Positions 30,488 to 39,088 of a stretch of DNA of 64,000 bases are shown here, piece by piece. Position numbers and translations under genes: made by a program. The notes beneath the pieces were generated by a model. It ran no database searches and had not been told where the DNA came from. It saw only the letters and a list, made by a program, of their open reading frames with translations. Each line of letters begins with the position of its first letter. Position 1 is the stretch's first letter. Origin of the DNA: Streptomyces zhihengii (GTDB taxonomy: Bacteria > Actinomycetota > Actinomycetes > Streptomycetales > Streptomycetaceae); assembly GCF_016919245.1 (NCBI RefSeq), contig NZ_JAFEJA010000002.1, positions 1,118,501-1,182,500 of the forward strand, given 5' to 3'.

Positions 30488-31828
30488 ATGCCCCAGCACG
30501 TCCATCCCCCACGCCCCGCGCCGCCGCCCCTCGCCGGCGCGCTCGGGCCACTCGGCGCCGCACCGCGCCGGATCGTCTTCCTCGCCCACCGCGACCTCGG
30601 CAACCGGTCCGCGGGCGGCTCCGAACTCCTCGTCGACCAGCTCGCCACGGGGCTCACCGCCGCCGGGCACGAGGTCACCCTGCTCTGCGGCGGCCCGGCC
30701 GCGCACCGTCCCTACCGGGTGGTGTCGGCGGGCTCCGAGTTCGGCCACTTCCTCGCCGCCCGGTCCGCGTTCGCCCGCCAGGTCGGCGCCTGCGACCTGC
30801 TGGTCGAGGTGTGCAACGGAATGCCGTACCTGGCCCCGCTCTGGCACCGGGGGCCCACCCTGTGCCTGGTCAACCACGTCCACACCGACCTGTGGGGCAT
30901 GCGCTTCCCGGCACCGGTCGCCCGGTTCGGCCGCAGGCTGGAGCACTGGGCGCTGTCCGGCGCGCACCGCGGCAACCTGCTGGTCGCCGTGTCGCCCTCG
31001 ACGGCCGCGGAACTGCACGCGCTCGGTGTGCCGCCCGACCGCGTCCGGGTGGTGCACAACGGGGTCGACGAGCCTCCGATGCGCACCCCGCGATCGGCGA
31101 CCCCGCTGTTCACCGCGCTGGGCCGGCTGGTCGACTACAAGCGCGTCGACATGCTGCTGCGGCTGTGGGAACGGGTCCGTCCGGTGACCGGTGGCCGTCT
31201 CGTCGTCGTCGGGGACGGCCCCGAACGCGCCCGCCTGGAGCGGCTGGCCGGCCCCGGCGTGGTGTTCACCGGCCGGGTGTCGGAGGAGGAGAAGCACCGG
31301 CTGCTGTGCGAGTCCTGGCTGCTGCTGCACCCCGCGTCGGTCGAGGGCTGGGGCCTGGTGATCACCGAGGCCGCCGCGCGCGGCACCCCGGCGATCGGCT
31401 TCGACGTACCGGGGCTGCGGGACTCCGTCGCGGACGGCGTCACCGGCGTCCTCGCCCGCGGCGAGTCCTCGTTCGCCGCGGCCTGGTGCACGCTGGCGCT
31501 GGACGACGCCCGCCGCGAGGAGATGGGCAAGGCCGCGGCCGAGCGGGCCGCCGCCTACCGCTGGAGCGCCACGGTCGCCGGCTTCCGGGCGGTCGCGGCG
31601 GAGGCGGTGGCCCGGACCGGGACGCCGGGGGCGCCCCGGCCCCCCACCCCCGCCCGCGGCGCCCGGCGCGCCCCGGCGGCGGGAGGCGCCCAGGGCGCCG
31701 GACCGGCCCCGGCGGCCGGACCGGTCCGCTCCGCCGGTCAGGACCCGGCGGGCGGCGCCCGGCGCGCCCCCGGCGGGTCCGGGGCGCACCCCGGGCGCGC
31801 TCCCCGCAGCGGCGGTGCACGCACGTGA
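30488..31828 (+). CDS. GT4-family glycosyltransferase
   Basis: This 446-aa GT-B enzyme starts at the ATG seven bases after GGAG. The N-terminal half shows the GGSELLVDQLATGL acceptor-side loop. The C-terminal half carries the retaining GT4 signature: VVGDGPERARL, then HPASVEGWGLVITEAAARGTPAIGFD with the E-x7-E pair. Residues beyond about 375 are a low-complexity Gly/Ala/Pro/Arg tail of about 70 residues that looks like recent expansion. It is the first gene of a run of coupled genes with a methyltransferase and an AftD-like protein, so it probably adds a sugar from a nucleotide-sugar donor to an envelope glycan or glycolipid on the cytoplasmic side. Confidence 0.9.
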   Translation: MPQHVHPPRPAPPPLAGALGPLGAAPRRIVFLAHRDLGNRSAGGSELLVDQLATGLTAAGHEVTLLCGGPAAHRPYRVVSAGSEFGHFLAARSAFARQVGACDLLVEVCNGMPYLAPLWHRGPTLCLVNHVHTDLWGMRFPAPVARFGRRLEHWALSGAHRGNLLVAVSPSTAAELHALGVPPDRVRVVHNGVDEPPMRTPRSATPLFTALGRLVDYKRVDMLLRLWERVRPVTGGRLVVVGDGPERARLERLAGPGVVFTGRVSEEEKHRLLCESWLLLHPASVEGWGLVITEAAARGTPAIGFDVPGLRDSVADGVTGVLARGESSFAAAWCTLALDDARREEMGKAAAERAAAYRWSATVAGFRAVAAEAVARTGTPGAPRPPTPARGARRAPAAGGAQGAGPAPAAGPVRSAGQDPAGGARRAPGGSGAHPGRAPRSGGART

Positions 31829-32544
31829 AGGACCCCTCGTTCCGCCGCTCGCTCTCCCTGTTCCGGGCCTTCATGCGGGAGCAGGACGACCCGGCGACCG
31901 CCTACACCCTGCTGGCCCGGGACGCGGCCGACCAGGTCGAGCGGTACATGTGCCTCGACGGCCGGGTGGTCGCCGACGTGGGCGGCGGCGCGGGCCACTT
32001 CACCCGCGAGTTCCGCCGGCGCGGCGCGCAGAGCTACCTGTTCGAGCCCGACCCGGCGGAACTGGCCGGCGCCCCGGGCGCGGTGACGGTGCTGGCCGAC
32101 GGCTATCTGCTGCCGCTCGCCGACGGCGCCGCCGACCTCTGCTTCTCCTCCAACGTGCTGGAGCACGTCGCCGACCCGCACACCTTCCTCAGCGAGATGG
32201 CCCGGGTCACCCGTCCCGGCGGCCTGATCTACGTGTCGTTCACCAACTGGCTCTCCCCGTGGGGCGGTCACGAGTGGGCGCCCTGGCACTACCTCGGCGC
32301 CGAACGGGCGCGGGAGCGCTACGAGCGGCGCACCGGCCGGCCGGCCAAGCACCGGCTCGGCGAGAACCTCTTCCCCATCGGCGTCGGGCAGACGCTGCGC
32401 GACGTCCGCGCACGGGACGACGTGCGGATCGTCTCGGCCCGCTCGCGCTACTGGCCGGTCGTCCCGGAGCTGGTGCCCCGGGTCCCGTACCTGCGCGAAG
32501 TCGCCACCTGGAACCTTCTCCTCATCCTCCGGCGGTGTCCATGA
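31825..32544 (+). CDS. Class I SAM-dependent methyltransferase (Methyltransf_11 type)
   Basis: The GTG start overlaps the glycosyltransferase stop (GTGA), giving 239 aa. The SAM-binding core is clear: VVADVGGGAGHFTREF (motif I), an acidic YLFEPDP (motif II), and SSNVLEHVADPHTFLSEMARVTRPGGLIYV (motifs post-II and III). The C-terminal insertion TNWLSPWGGHEWAPWHYLG is rich in aromatic residues, as in methyltransferases acting on sugars or lipids. Its place between a glycosyltransferase and the AftD-like gene suggests O-methylation of a surface glycan. The acceptor is unknown. Confidence 0.88.
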   Translation: MKDPSFRRSLSLFRAFMREQDDPATAYTLLARDAADQVERYMCLDGRVVADVGGGAGHFTREFRRRGAQSYLFEPDPAELAGAPGAVTVLADGYLLPLADGAADLCFSSNVLEHVADPHTFLSEMARVTRPGGLIYVSFTNWLSPWGGHEWAPWHYLGAERARERYERRTGRPAKHRLGENLFPIGVGQTLRDVRARDDVRIVSARSRYWPVVPELVPRVPYLREVATWNLLLILRRCP

Positions 32545-35500
32545 CCAGCACGCTCCCCGCCCGTCCGCCCGCCGCGCCCCCGGGTCCCGAGCCCGCGGCC
32601 GCGGCCGCCCCGGGGTCCCGTCCCCGGTCGCGGCGGTGGCTGCTCGGCTTCTGGGCCGCCGTGTTCGCGGCGTTCCTCGCCGCGGCACCCGGACGGATGA
32701 CGTTCGAGACCAAACTCGGCGTGGTCACCGACCCCTGGCGCTTCATCGGCGACCTCGGCCACCTCTGGCACGACCGGGCCGGGTTCGGCGGCATCGCCGA
32801 CCAGTACGTCGGCTACGCGATTCCGATGCTGCCCTTCCACGCGGCGGCCGACCTGGCCGGGCTGCCGGTCTGGCTGGCGGAACGCCTCTGGCTCTCCCTC
32901 GTGGTGACCTGTGCCTTCTGGGGCGCGCTGCGTCTCGCGGAACGCCTGGGCACCGGCTCGGACCGCACCCGGCTGCTCGGCGCCGCGGTCTACGCGCTCT
33001 GGCCGACGTACACCGTCGTCGTCGGCTCGACCTCGGCCGCCGCGCTGCCCGGCGCGGTGCTCCCGTGGGTGCTGCTCCCGCTCACCGGCGCGCGGTACTC
33101 GCCCCGGGTGACCGCCGCGCGCTCGGCCCTGATCGTGCCGCTGATGGGCGGGGTGAACGCCGCCTCCACCCTCGCCTCCCTGCTGCCGGTCGGCCTCTAC
33201 CTGCTCAGCAGACCGGCCGGTCCGCGCAAGTGGCCGCTGATCGCCTGGTGGGCGCCGTTCGTGGTGATGGCGACGGCCTGGTGGATCGTCCCGCTGCTGC
33301 TGCTGGGCACCTACGGCGAGAACTTCATGCCGTACGTGGAGACCTCGCACACCACCACCGCCACCATGTCGGCGACCGAGGTGCTGCGCGGCGCGGGCAA
33401 CTGGGTCGGCTACCTCAACTTCGGGGAGGCGTGGCTGCCGGCCGGCTGGGCCGTGGCGACCTCCGCCCCCGTGGTCCTGTGCTCCGTGCTCGCCGCCGCC
33501 CTGGGCCTCGCCGGGCTCGCCCGCCGGGACCTGCCGGAGCGCCGCTGGCTGGTGCTCACCGCCCTCACCGCCGCGCTGATCACCCTGGCCGGCTACGGCG
33601 GCGCGCTCGGCGGCCCGTTCCACGGCGTGGTCCAGGACCTGCTGAACGGACCGCTGGTCCCCTTCCGCAACGTCTACAAGTTCCAGACCGGGCTCGCGCT
33701 GGTGCTGGCGCTGGGCCTGGCGCACCTGCTGGCCCACGCGGCCCCGGCGCGGGCGCGGGCGCGGCGCCTCGCCCCGGCGCTGGCCGCGTTCGCCGTGCTG
33801 CCGGGCCTCGCCCTGCCGTACCTGACGGGCGCGATCCTCCAGCCCGGCTCCTTCCAGAAGCTGCCCGCCTACTGGGACACCACCGCGGACTGGCTGGCGG
33901 AGAACTCCGCCGACGACCGGGCCCTGGTGGTGCCCGCGACCGCGCACGGCATCTACACCTGGGGCTCGCCCGTCGACCAGCCGCTCGACGTGCTCGCCGG
34001 CTCGCCCTGGGCCCAGCGCGACTACGTGCCGTTCGGCACGCCGGGCAACCGGCGGGCGATGGACGCGGTCGAGCAGGCCCTCACGACGGGCGGCGAGGTG
34101 CCGGGCCTCGCCGGTTACCTCAACCGGGCCGGTCTGCACTACGTCGTGGTGCGGGGCGACCTCGACCCGGACCAGCTCGGGTACGTCCCCACGGCCACCG
34201 TGGTGCGCACCCTGGAGGCCTCCGGCTACAAGCGGGTGACCGGCTTCGGCCCCGTCACCACCGCCGGGCGGATCGCCGACGACACGCCCATCCAGGTGGA
34301 GGCGCTGTTCCCGCGCCGGCGCGCGGTGGAGATCTACGAACCGCCCGCCGACGTCGACCGCCCCGGCCGGTCCGCCATCTCCCCGGTCGCCCGGACCGCC
34401 GTCGTCAGCGGCGGCCCCGAGAGCCTCCTGCCGCTGGGCGCCGGCGGCACCCTCGACGGCCGCCCCACCGTCCTCGCGGGCGACGGGCACCCCGGTGTCC
34501 GGCAGCCGTCGCTGTACGCGGCGGGCGACGGCATGCGGCGCGCCGACACCCGCTTCGGACTGGTCAACTCCAATACCTCGCACACCTATACGGCCGACGA
34601 GCGCAATCCGGCCGAGTCCGTCCAGGACCCCGGCGCCGCACCGCGCCGGATCCTGCCGGTGGAGGGCGAGGAACACCAGACGACCGCCGTGCTCCGCGGC
34701 GCGGCGGAGGTGACCGCGTCCTCCGTGGGCAACTGGCTGTTCCACCTGCCGCAGTACGACCCGGTGAACGCCTTCGACGGCGACCCGGAGACGGGCTGGG
34801 CCGAGGGCTCGCCGGGCTCGCCGGAGGGCGAGTGGGTGCGCGTCGACTTCACCGCGCCCACCGCGATCCCGCCCACCCTGAAGCTCACCCCGCTGCCCAG
34901 CGGCAACGTGCGCGCCGCCCCGACCTCGGTGCGCGTCGAGACCGACCGGGGCAGCCGGGTCAGCCCGCTGCGCCCCGACGGCACCGCACAGGACGTGGCC
35001 GCGCCGGACGGACCGGCCGCCTGGCTCAAGGTCACCGTCCTCGACTCCCAGCAGGGCCGCCCGGGCCTCACCGGCGCCGGGTTCACCGACATCGCGATCC
35101 CGGGCGTCCAGGTGACCCGGATGCTGCGGCTGCCCACGGACGCGCCGAAGGACACCGGCGACGCGGTGGTCTACTCGCTGCGGCGCGGCAGCGACCCGGG
35201 CGGACTGTCCGCCGCCCCCTCGGAGCCCGGACTGCACCGGCAGTTCGAGGCCGCCCGGGCCGGCACGTACACACTGGACGCGACCGCGCTGCCGGTGCCC
35301 GGCGAAGCCCTGGACGAGCTGCTGTTCTCCCTCACCGGGCAGCGGGAGCGGATCTCCGTGTCGGCCGACTCCACCGCGCGTCTCGGCACCGGCCTGAGCC
35401 CGCGCAACCTCACCGACGGCGACCTCACCACGGCGTGGATCGCCGGGGAACGGCCGGTGCTGCACCTGCGCTGGCCGGAGAAGACCTCGGTGGGCGAGAT

Positions 35501-36869
35501 GGTCTTCGCCGGGGCGGGCGGACTGTCGACCCGTCCGGAGCAGGTGCAGATCAGCTCACCCGACGGGACGGCCGTCGCGGCGGTCGACGAGAACGGCATG
35601 GCCCGCTTCGCGCCCATCACCACCGACCGGATGGACATCACCATCTCCGAGCAGGCCCCGCTGACGCTGCACAACCCCGTCGCCGACGACCAGTTGCAGC
35701 TCCCGGTGGGCCTCAGCGAACTCCACATCCCGGCCCTGGAGAAGTACCGCACACCGCGGCCCGCCCCGGAGAAGACGTTCAGCCTGCCGTGCGGCAAGGG
35801 CCCGGTCGTCTCCGTGGACGGACAGTTCCTCGAGACCCGCGCCGAGGGCCGGGTACGGGACCTGACCGAGCGCAGGCCGGTGAAGGTGTCGCTCTGCACC
35901 GAGGGCGGCGGGGTGGAACTCGGCCGCCGCAGCCACACCGTGGAGGCGGGTGACGCCGGGCCGCTCGCGGTCGACTCCGTCACCCTCTCCACCGGGGACC
36001 CCGGCGCCGTGGCCGCCCCGCGCGGCGCGGGCACCCTGTCCGGCGACGGGGACCGGCGCACGGTCCGCGTCGGCGCGGGCGAGGCCGCCTACCTCCAGAT
36101 CCACGAGAACCACAACGCCGGCTGGAAGGCCGAACTCGACGGCGAGGAGCTCGAACCGCTGCGGATCGACGGCTGGCAGCAGGGCTGGCTGGTCCCCGAG
36201 GGCGACGGCGGCACGGTGACCCTGAGCTACGAGCCGTCCCGCGTCTACACCGCCGGACTGGCCGCCGCCGGAGTGCTGCTCCTGATCCTGGGAGCCCTCG
36301 CGGTGGGCCGCCGCCGGGCGGGTCCGGACGCCGGGCCGGATGCGGACCATGTGAGGGCGCCCGCTCCGGGGCTGCTGCTGGGCACGGTGGCGCTCACCCT
36401 GGTCGCCGTGGCGGTCGCCGGGCCGGTCGCCCTGGTGGTGCCGGTCCTCGCGCTGGTGGCCCGGCTGCGGCCCGGCCTGCTGGTGCCGGTGGCGTTCGCC
36501 GCCATGACGGCGGCGGGCGCGGTGGCCCTGGCCGGCGGCACGGACGGACCGGCGGCGGGACGCGGGGCGTACGGCGCCCTCGCGCAACTCCTCGCCCTCA
36601 CCGCGCTGTTCGCCGCCCTGGTGACCGTCACCGCCGACCGCCGCCCCCGGGCGGCCCACCGCGCGGGCGACCCCCTGGCACCGGCCGGCTCCGGGGACCC
36701 GGAACAGGAGCGCGAGCGGTACGACCCGCCTCCCGCCGGCCGCGCGCACCCGGACCCGGAGCGCCACGACCCGGCTCCCTCCGGACCACCGGAGCCCGGG
36801 GGACCCGGCAGCGGACGCACCATCGGCCTGCGCAAGCCCCCACCCGCCCCCGGCGGGGACCCGCGGTGA
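32541..36869 (+). CDS. AftD-like membrane arabinofuranosyltransferase homologue (DUF3367, GT-C fold)
   Basis: This 1442-aa membrane protein is coupled to the methyltransferase by ATGA. After a Pro/Ala-rich start there are about ten helices (residues 35-440) in a GT-C arrangement, with an early KLGVVTDPWRFIGDL loop that supplies acidic residues near the membrane and the DUF3367 family pattern. A large extracytoplasmic part follows, with at least two discoidin-like carbohydrate-binding modules (around residues 720-860 and 950-1040). Four C-terminal helices lie after about 1235, ending in a Pro-rich tail. Length and layout match mycobacterial AftD, an alpha-1,3-arabinofuranosyltransferase using decaprenyl-phosphate arabinose. 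In a genus without mycolyl-arabinogalactan the acceptor must be another glycan, and donor use is not shown here. Confidence 0.85.
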   Translation: MTSTLPARPPAAPPGPEPAAAAAPGSRPRSRRWLLGFWAAVFAAFLAAAPGRMTFETKLGVVTDPWRFIGDLGHLWHDRAGFGGIADQYVGYAIPMLPFHAAADLAGLPVWLAERLWLSLVVTCAFWGALRLAERLGTGSDRTRLLGAAVYALWPTYTVVVGSTSAAALPGAVLPWVLLPLTGARYSPRVTAARSALIVPLMGGVNAASTLASLLPVGLYLLSRPAGPRKWPLIAWWAPFVVMATAWWIVPLLLLGTYGENFMPYVETSHTTTATMSATEVLRGAGNWVGYLNFGEAWLPAGWAVATSAPVVLCSVLAAALGLAGLARRDLPERRWLVLTALTAALITLAGYGGALGGPFHGVVQDLLNGPLVPFRNVYKFQTGLALVLALGLAHLLAHAAPARARARRLAPALAAFAVLPGLALPYLTGAILQPGSFQKLPAYWDTTADWLAENSADDRALVVPATAHGIYTWGSPVDQPLDVLAGSPWAQRDYVPFGTPGNRRAMDAVEQALTTGGEVPGLAGYLNRAGLHYVVVRGDLDPDQLGYVPTATVVRTLEASGYKRVTGFGPVTTAGRIADDTPIQVEALFPRRRAVEIYEPPADVDRPGRSAISPVARTAVVSGGPESLLPLGAGGTLDGRPTVLAGDGHPGVRQPSLYAAGDGMRRADTRFGLVNSNTSHTYTADERNPAESVQDPGAAPRRILPVEGEEHQTTAVLRGAAEVTASSVGNWLFHLPQYDPVNAFDGDPETGWAEGSPGSPEGEWVRVDFTAPTAIPPTLKLTPLPSGNVRAAPTSVRVETDRGSRVSPLRPDGTAQDVAAPDGPAAWLKVTVLDSQQGRPGLTGAGFTDIAIPGVQVTRMLRLPTDAPKDTGDAVVYSLRRGSDPGGLSAAPSEPGLHRQFEAARAGTYTLDATALPVPGEALDELLFSLTGQRERISVSADSTARLGTGLSPRNLTDGDLTTAWIAGERPVLHLRWPEKTSVGEMVFAGAGGLSTRPEQVQISSPDGTAVAAVDENGMARFAPITTDRMDITISEQAPLTLHNPVADDQLQLPVGLSELHIPALEKYRTPRPAPEKTFSLPCGKGPVVSVDGQFLETRAEGRVRDLTERRPVKVSLCTEGGGVELGRRSHTVEAGDAGPLAVDSVTLSTGDPGAVAAPRGAGTLSGDGDRRTVRVGAGEAAYLQIHENHNAGWKAELDGEELEPLRIDGWQQGWLVPEGDGGTVTLSYEPSRVYTAGLAAAGVLLLILGALAVGRRRAGPDAGPDADHVRAPAPGLLLGTVALTLVAVAVAGPVALVVPVLALVARLRPGLLVPVAFAAMTAAGAVALAGGTDGPAAGRGAYGALAQLLALTALFAALVTVTADRRPRAAHRAGDPLAPAGSGDPEQERERYDPPPAGRAHPDPERHDPAPSGPPEPGGPGSGRTIGLRKPPPAPGGDPR

Positions 36870-37035
36870 GGGCCGCGACCGCCGCCCGGGCCGGCTTCGG
36901 GGCCGCCACCGGCGCCCGGACCGGAGCCGGGGCCGCCGCGGCCCGCCGGAACGGCGCCCGGTGGCGGGTACGGGCACGGCCCCCGGGCCGGGCCCGGACG
37001 GGATGTCAGCACGGAAGCAGGAGAGGGGCCGAGCG

Positions 37036-38367
37036 ATGACCGCAGCACACGAGATCGCCGGGGCGCGCGCCGGAGGCGGAGCGGGGGCACCGCCGACGGG
37101 GGCCGTGCCGTTCTCCGTCGTGGACGAGATCGCGCGCCACTGCGCGGACCCGGCCGAGCCGGACACCGTGCACATCGAGATCCACCTCCCGGGACGGCCC
37201 GACCCCGCACGGCTGCGGGCGGCGGTCGACGGGGCGCTCGGACGCCATCCGCGGGTGCTGGTGCGGGAACGGGCCGCCCGGCGGTACGCGCTGCGCTACG
37301 TCTGGGAGCTGACCGGCACACCGGACACCGGCGTGGTGTCGTTCCCGCCCGCCGAGCCCGGCGCGCTGGAGGCCGCCCGGGCCCGGGCGCTGGCCGAGCC
37401 CCCGCCGCTGACCGCCTCGCCGCCGCTGCGCCTGGAGGTCGTCCGGGAGCCCGGCCGGGAGGGCTCGGTGCTGCTGTTCACGCTGCACCACGCCGCCCTG
37501 GACGGCCCCGCGTGCCTGCGGATCGCGGCGACGGCGGCCGACCTGTACAGCGGCACGACCGCGGCGCGGCCGGCGCCCGCCGCCCGTGCCGCCGCCGGCC
37601 CTCCCGCGCCGCCGCCCCCGGCGCGGGGGAGCGCGTACGCCCGTGTGGCCCGGGTGGCCGCCGGCGCCCCCGGCCCGCCCGCCCCCGGCAACGGGATGGA
37701 CCTGTGCGAACTCCCCGTCCCCGCAAGGGGACCCGGTGTGCCCTGGACGGTGAACGACCAGCTCATGGTGGCCACGGCGCTGACCGTCGCCGAGTGGAAC
37801 CGGCTCCACGGCGCCCCGCGGGGACGGCCGTTGCGGATCACCATGCCCGTCGACGACCGGCCCCGCGGCCCGGAGATGCCGATCGGCAACGGCACCCGGC
37901 TCGTCGAGGTCCCGTTCGCCGCCGAGGAGACGGCTCCCGGCGCCGACCCCCGGGAACTGCTGCGCCGCACGGCGGAGCGCACCCGGGCGCTGAAGGCCGT
38001 CCCCCGCCCGCCGCTCGGCGCCCCGGCGGCGCTGCTGACCGCCCCCGTCGTCCCGGTGTCCGTCCGCGCGCGGGCGACCCGCGCGCTGCGCCGCGCCGCA
38101 GGGCCCTGGACGTCCACCACCCTGCTCAGCAACATCGGACGCATCCCGTACCCGCTGGACTTCGGCGACGCGGGCCGGGCGAGCGCCGTCTGGTTCTCCG
38201 CCCCCGCGCGGATGCCCCGCGGGCTCACCTTCACCACGGCGTCCACCGGCGGGCGGCTGCACCTCGCGCTGCGCTGGTCCCGGGCGCTGCTCGGCGACGA
38301 GGACGGCGCCCGGCTGCGCGACCTGTTCGCGCAGCGGCTGGCCGCCGTGGACCAGGGGGCCCGGTGA
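37036..38367 (+). CDS. Stand-alone condensation/PapA-like acyltransferase
   Basis: This 443-aa protein has the fold landmarks of the condensation/chloramphenicol-acetyltransferase superfamily: HHAALDGPA matching HHxxxDG (about residue 155), a MPVDDRPRG segment near 275 and a late structural motif before LSNIGRIPYPLDFG. ATG 37036 is preferred because AGGAGAGG lies just upstream; an in-frame ATG at 37003 would place that site inside the gene. Without A or PCP domains it probably transfers an acyl group from CoA or a carrier, like PapA enzymes on mycobacterial glycolipids. Its position after the AftD-like gene suggests acylation of the same glycan. Confidence 0.8.
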   Translation: MTAAHEIAGARAGGGAGAPPTGAVPFSVVDEIARHCADPAEPDTVHIEIHLPGRPDPARLRAAVDGALGRHPRVLVRERAARRYALRYVWELTGTPDTGVVSFPPAEPGALEAARARALAEPPPLTASPPLRLEVVREPGREGSVLLFTLHHAALDGPACLRIAATAADLYSGTTAARPAPAARAAAGPPAPPPPARGSAYARVARVAAGAPGPPAPGNGMDLCELPVPARGPGVPWTVNDQLMVATALTVAEWNRLHGAPRGRPLRITMPVDDRPRGPEMPIGNGTRLVEVPFAAEETAPGADPRELLRRTAERTRALKAVPRPPLGAPAALLTAPVVPVSVRARATRALRRAAGPWTSTTLLSNIGRIPYPLDFGDAGRASAVWFSAPARMPRGLTFTTASTGGRLHLALRWSRALLGDEDGARLRDLFAQRLAAVDQGAR

Positions 38368-39086
38368 GCACCGGGCGGCCCGCCGGCCTGCGGGACTTCT
38401 ACGAGAACCCCGCCGTGCCCGTGGCCTCCGGCGACGCCCGCAGCAGCCGCCAGGCCAGGCTGCTCGCCGCCGCGCTGCGCGGCACCACCGGCGCCCTCGT
38501 CCTCGACGTGGGCTGCGGCGACGGGACCGCCGCCGCCACCGCCGCACCCCATCTCGCGGGCCACCGGCTGGTGGGCGTCGACTGGTCGCAGGACGCGCTG
38601 CGCCGGGCCCGCACCCGGGTCGACCACGTCGTGCGCGGCGAGTTCGAGCAGGGCGGACTGCCCCTCGCGGACGGCTGCGCCGACGCCGTGCTGTTCAGCG
38701 AGGTGATCGAGCACCTGGTGGACCCGGACGGCGCGCTGGACGAACTGCGGCGGGTGCTGCGGCCCGGCGGCCATCTGATGCTGTCCACGCCCAACCTGGC
38801 GGCCTGGTACAACCGCGGCCTGCTGCTCGCCGGGGTGCAGCCCGTGTTCTCCGAGGTGAGCCTGCGCGGCATCCACGGCCGGCCGGGGAGCGAGGTCGTC
38901 GGGCACCTGCGGCTCTGCACCGCCCGTGCGCTGCGCTCCCTCCTCACCGCCTCCGGCTTCACGGACGTCAGGATCAGCGGCGCCCCGTTCCACGGCGTGC
39001 CGCGCGGGCTGCGCCTGCTGGACCGGGCCGCGTGCGCCGTGCCGTCGGCCGCGTCGATCCTGCTGGCGCATGCCCGGCGGAGGTAG
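38364..39086 (+). CDS. Class I SAM-dependent methyltransferase (Methyltransf_11 type)
   Basis: This 240-aa enzyme has a GTG start that overlaps the stop of the acyltransferase gene. Motif I is LVLDVGCGDGTAAATA, motif II is LVGVDWS, and the post-motif region reads ADAVLFSEVIEHLVDPDGALDELRRVLRPGGHLML. The C-terminal part has an aromatic NLAAWYNRGLLLAGVQPVF segment typical of methyltransferases in glycan clusters. It is the second methyltransferase of this locus. The locus also encodes a Trm112-like protein, a family that activates some methyltransferases. The acceptor is unknown. Confidence 0.88.
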   Translation: MSTGRPAGLRDFYENPAVPVASGDARSSRQARLLAAALRGTTGALVLDVGCGDGTAAATAAPHLAGHRLVGVDWSQDALRRARTRVDHVVRGEFEQGGLPLADGCADAVLFSEVIEHLVDPDGALDELRRVLRPGGHLMLSTPNLAAWYNRGLLLAGVQPVFSEVSLRGIHGRPGSEVVGHLRLCTARALRSLLTASGFTDVRISGAPFHGVPRGLRLLDRAACAVPSAASILLAHARRR

Positions 39087-39088
39087 CC

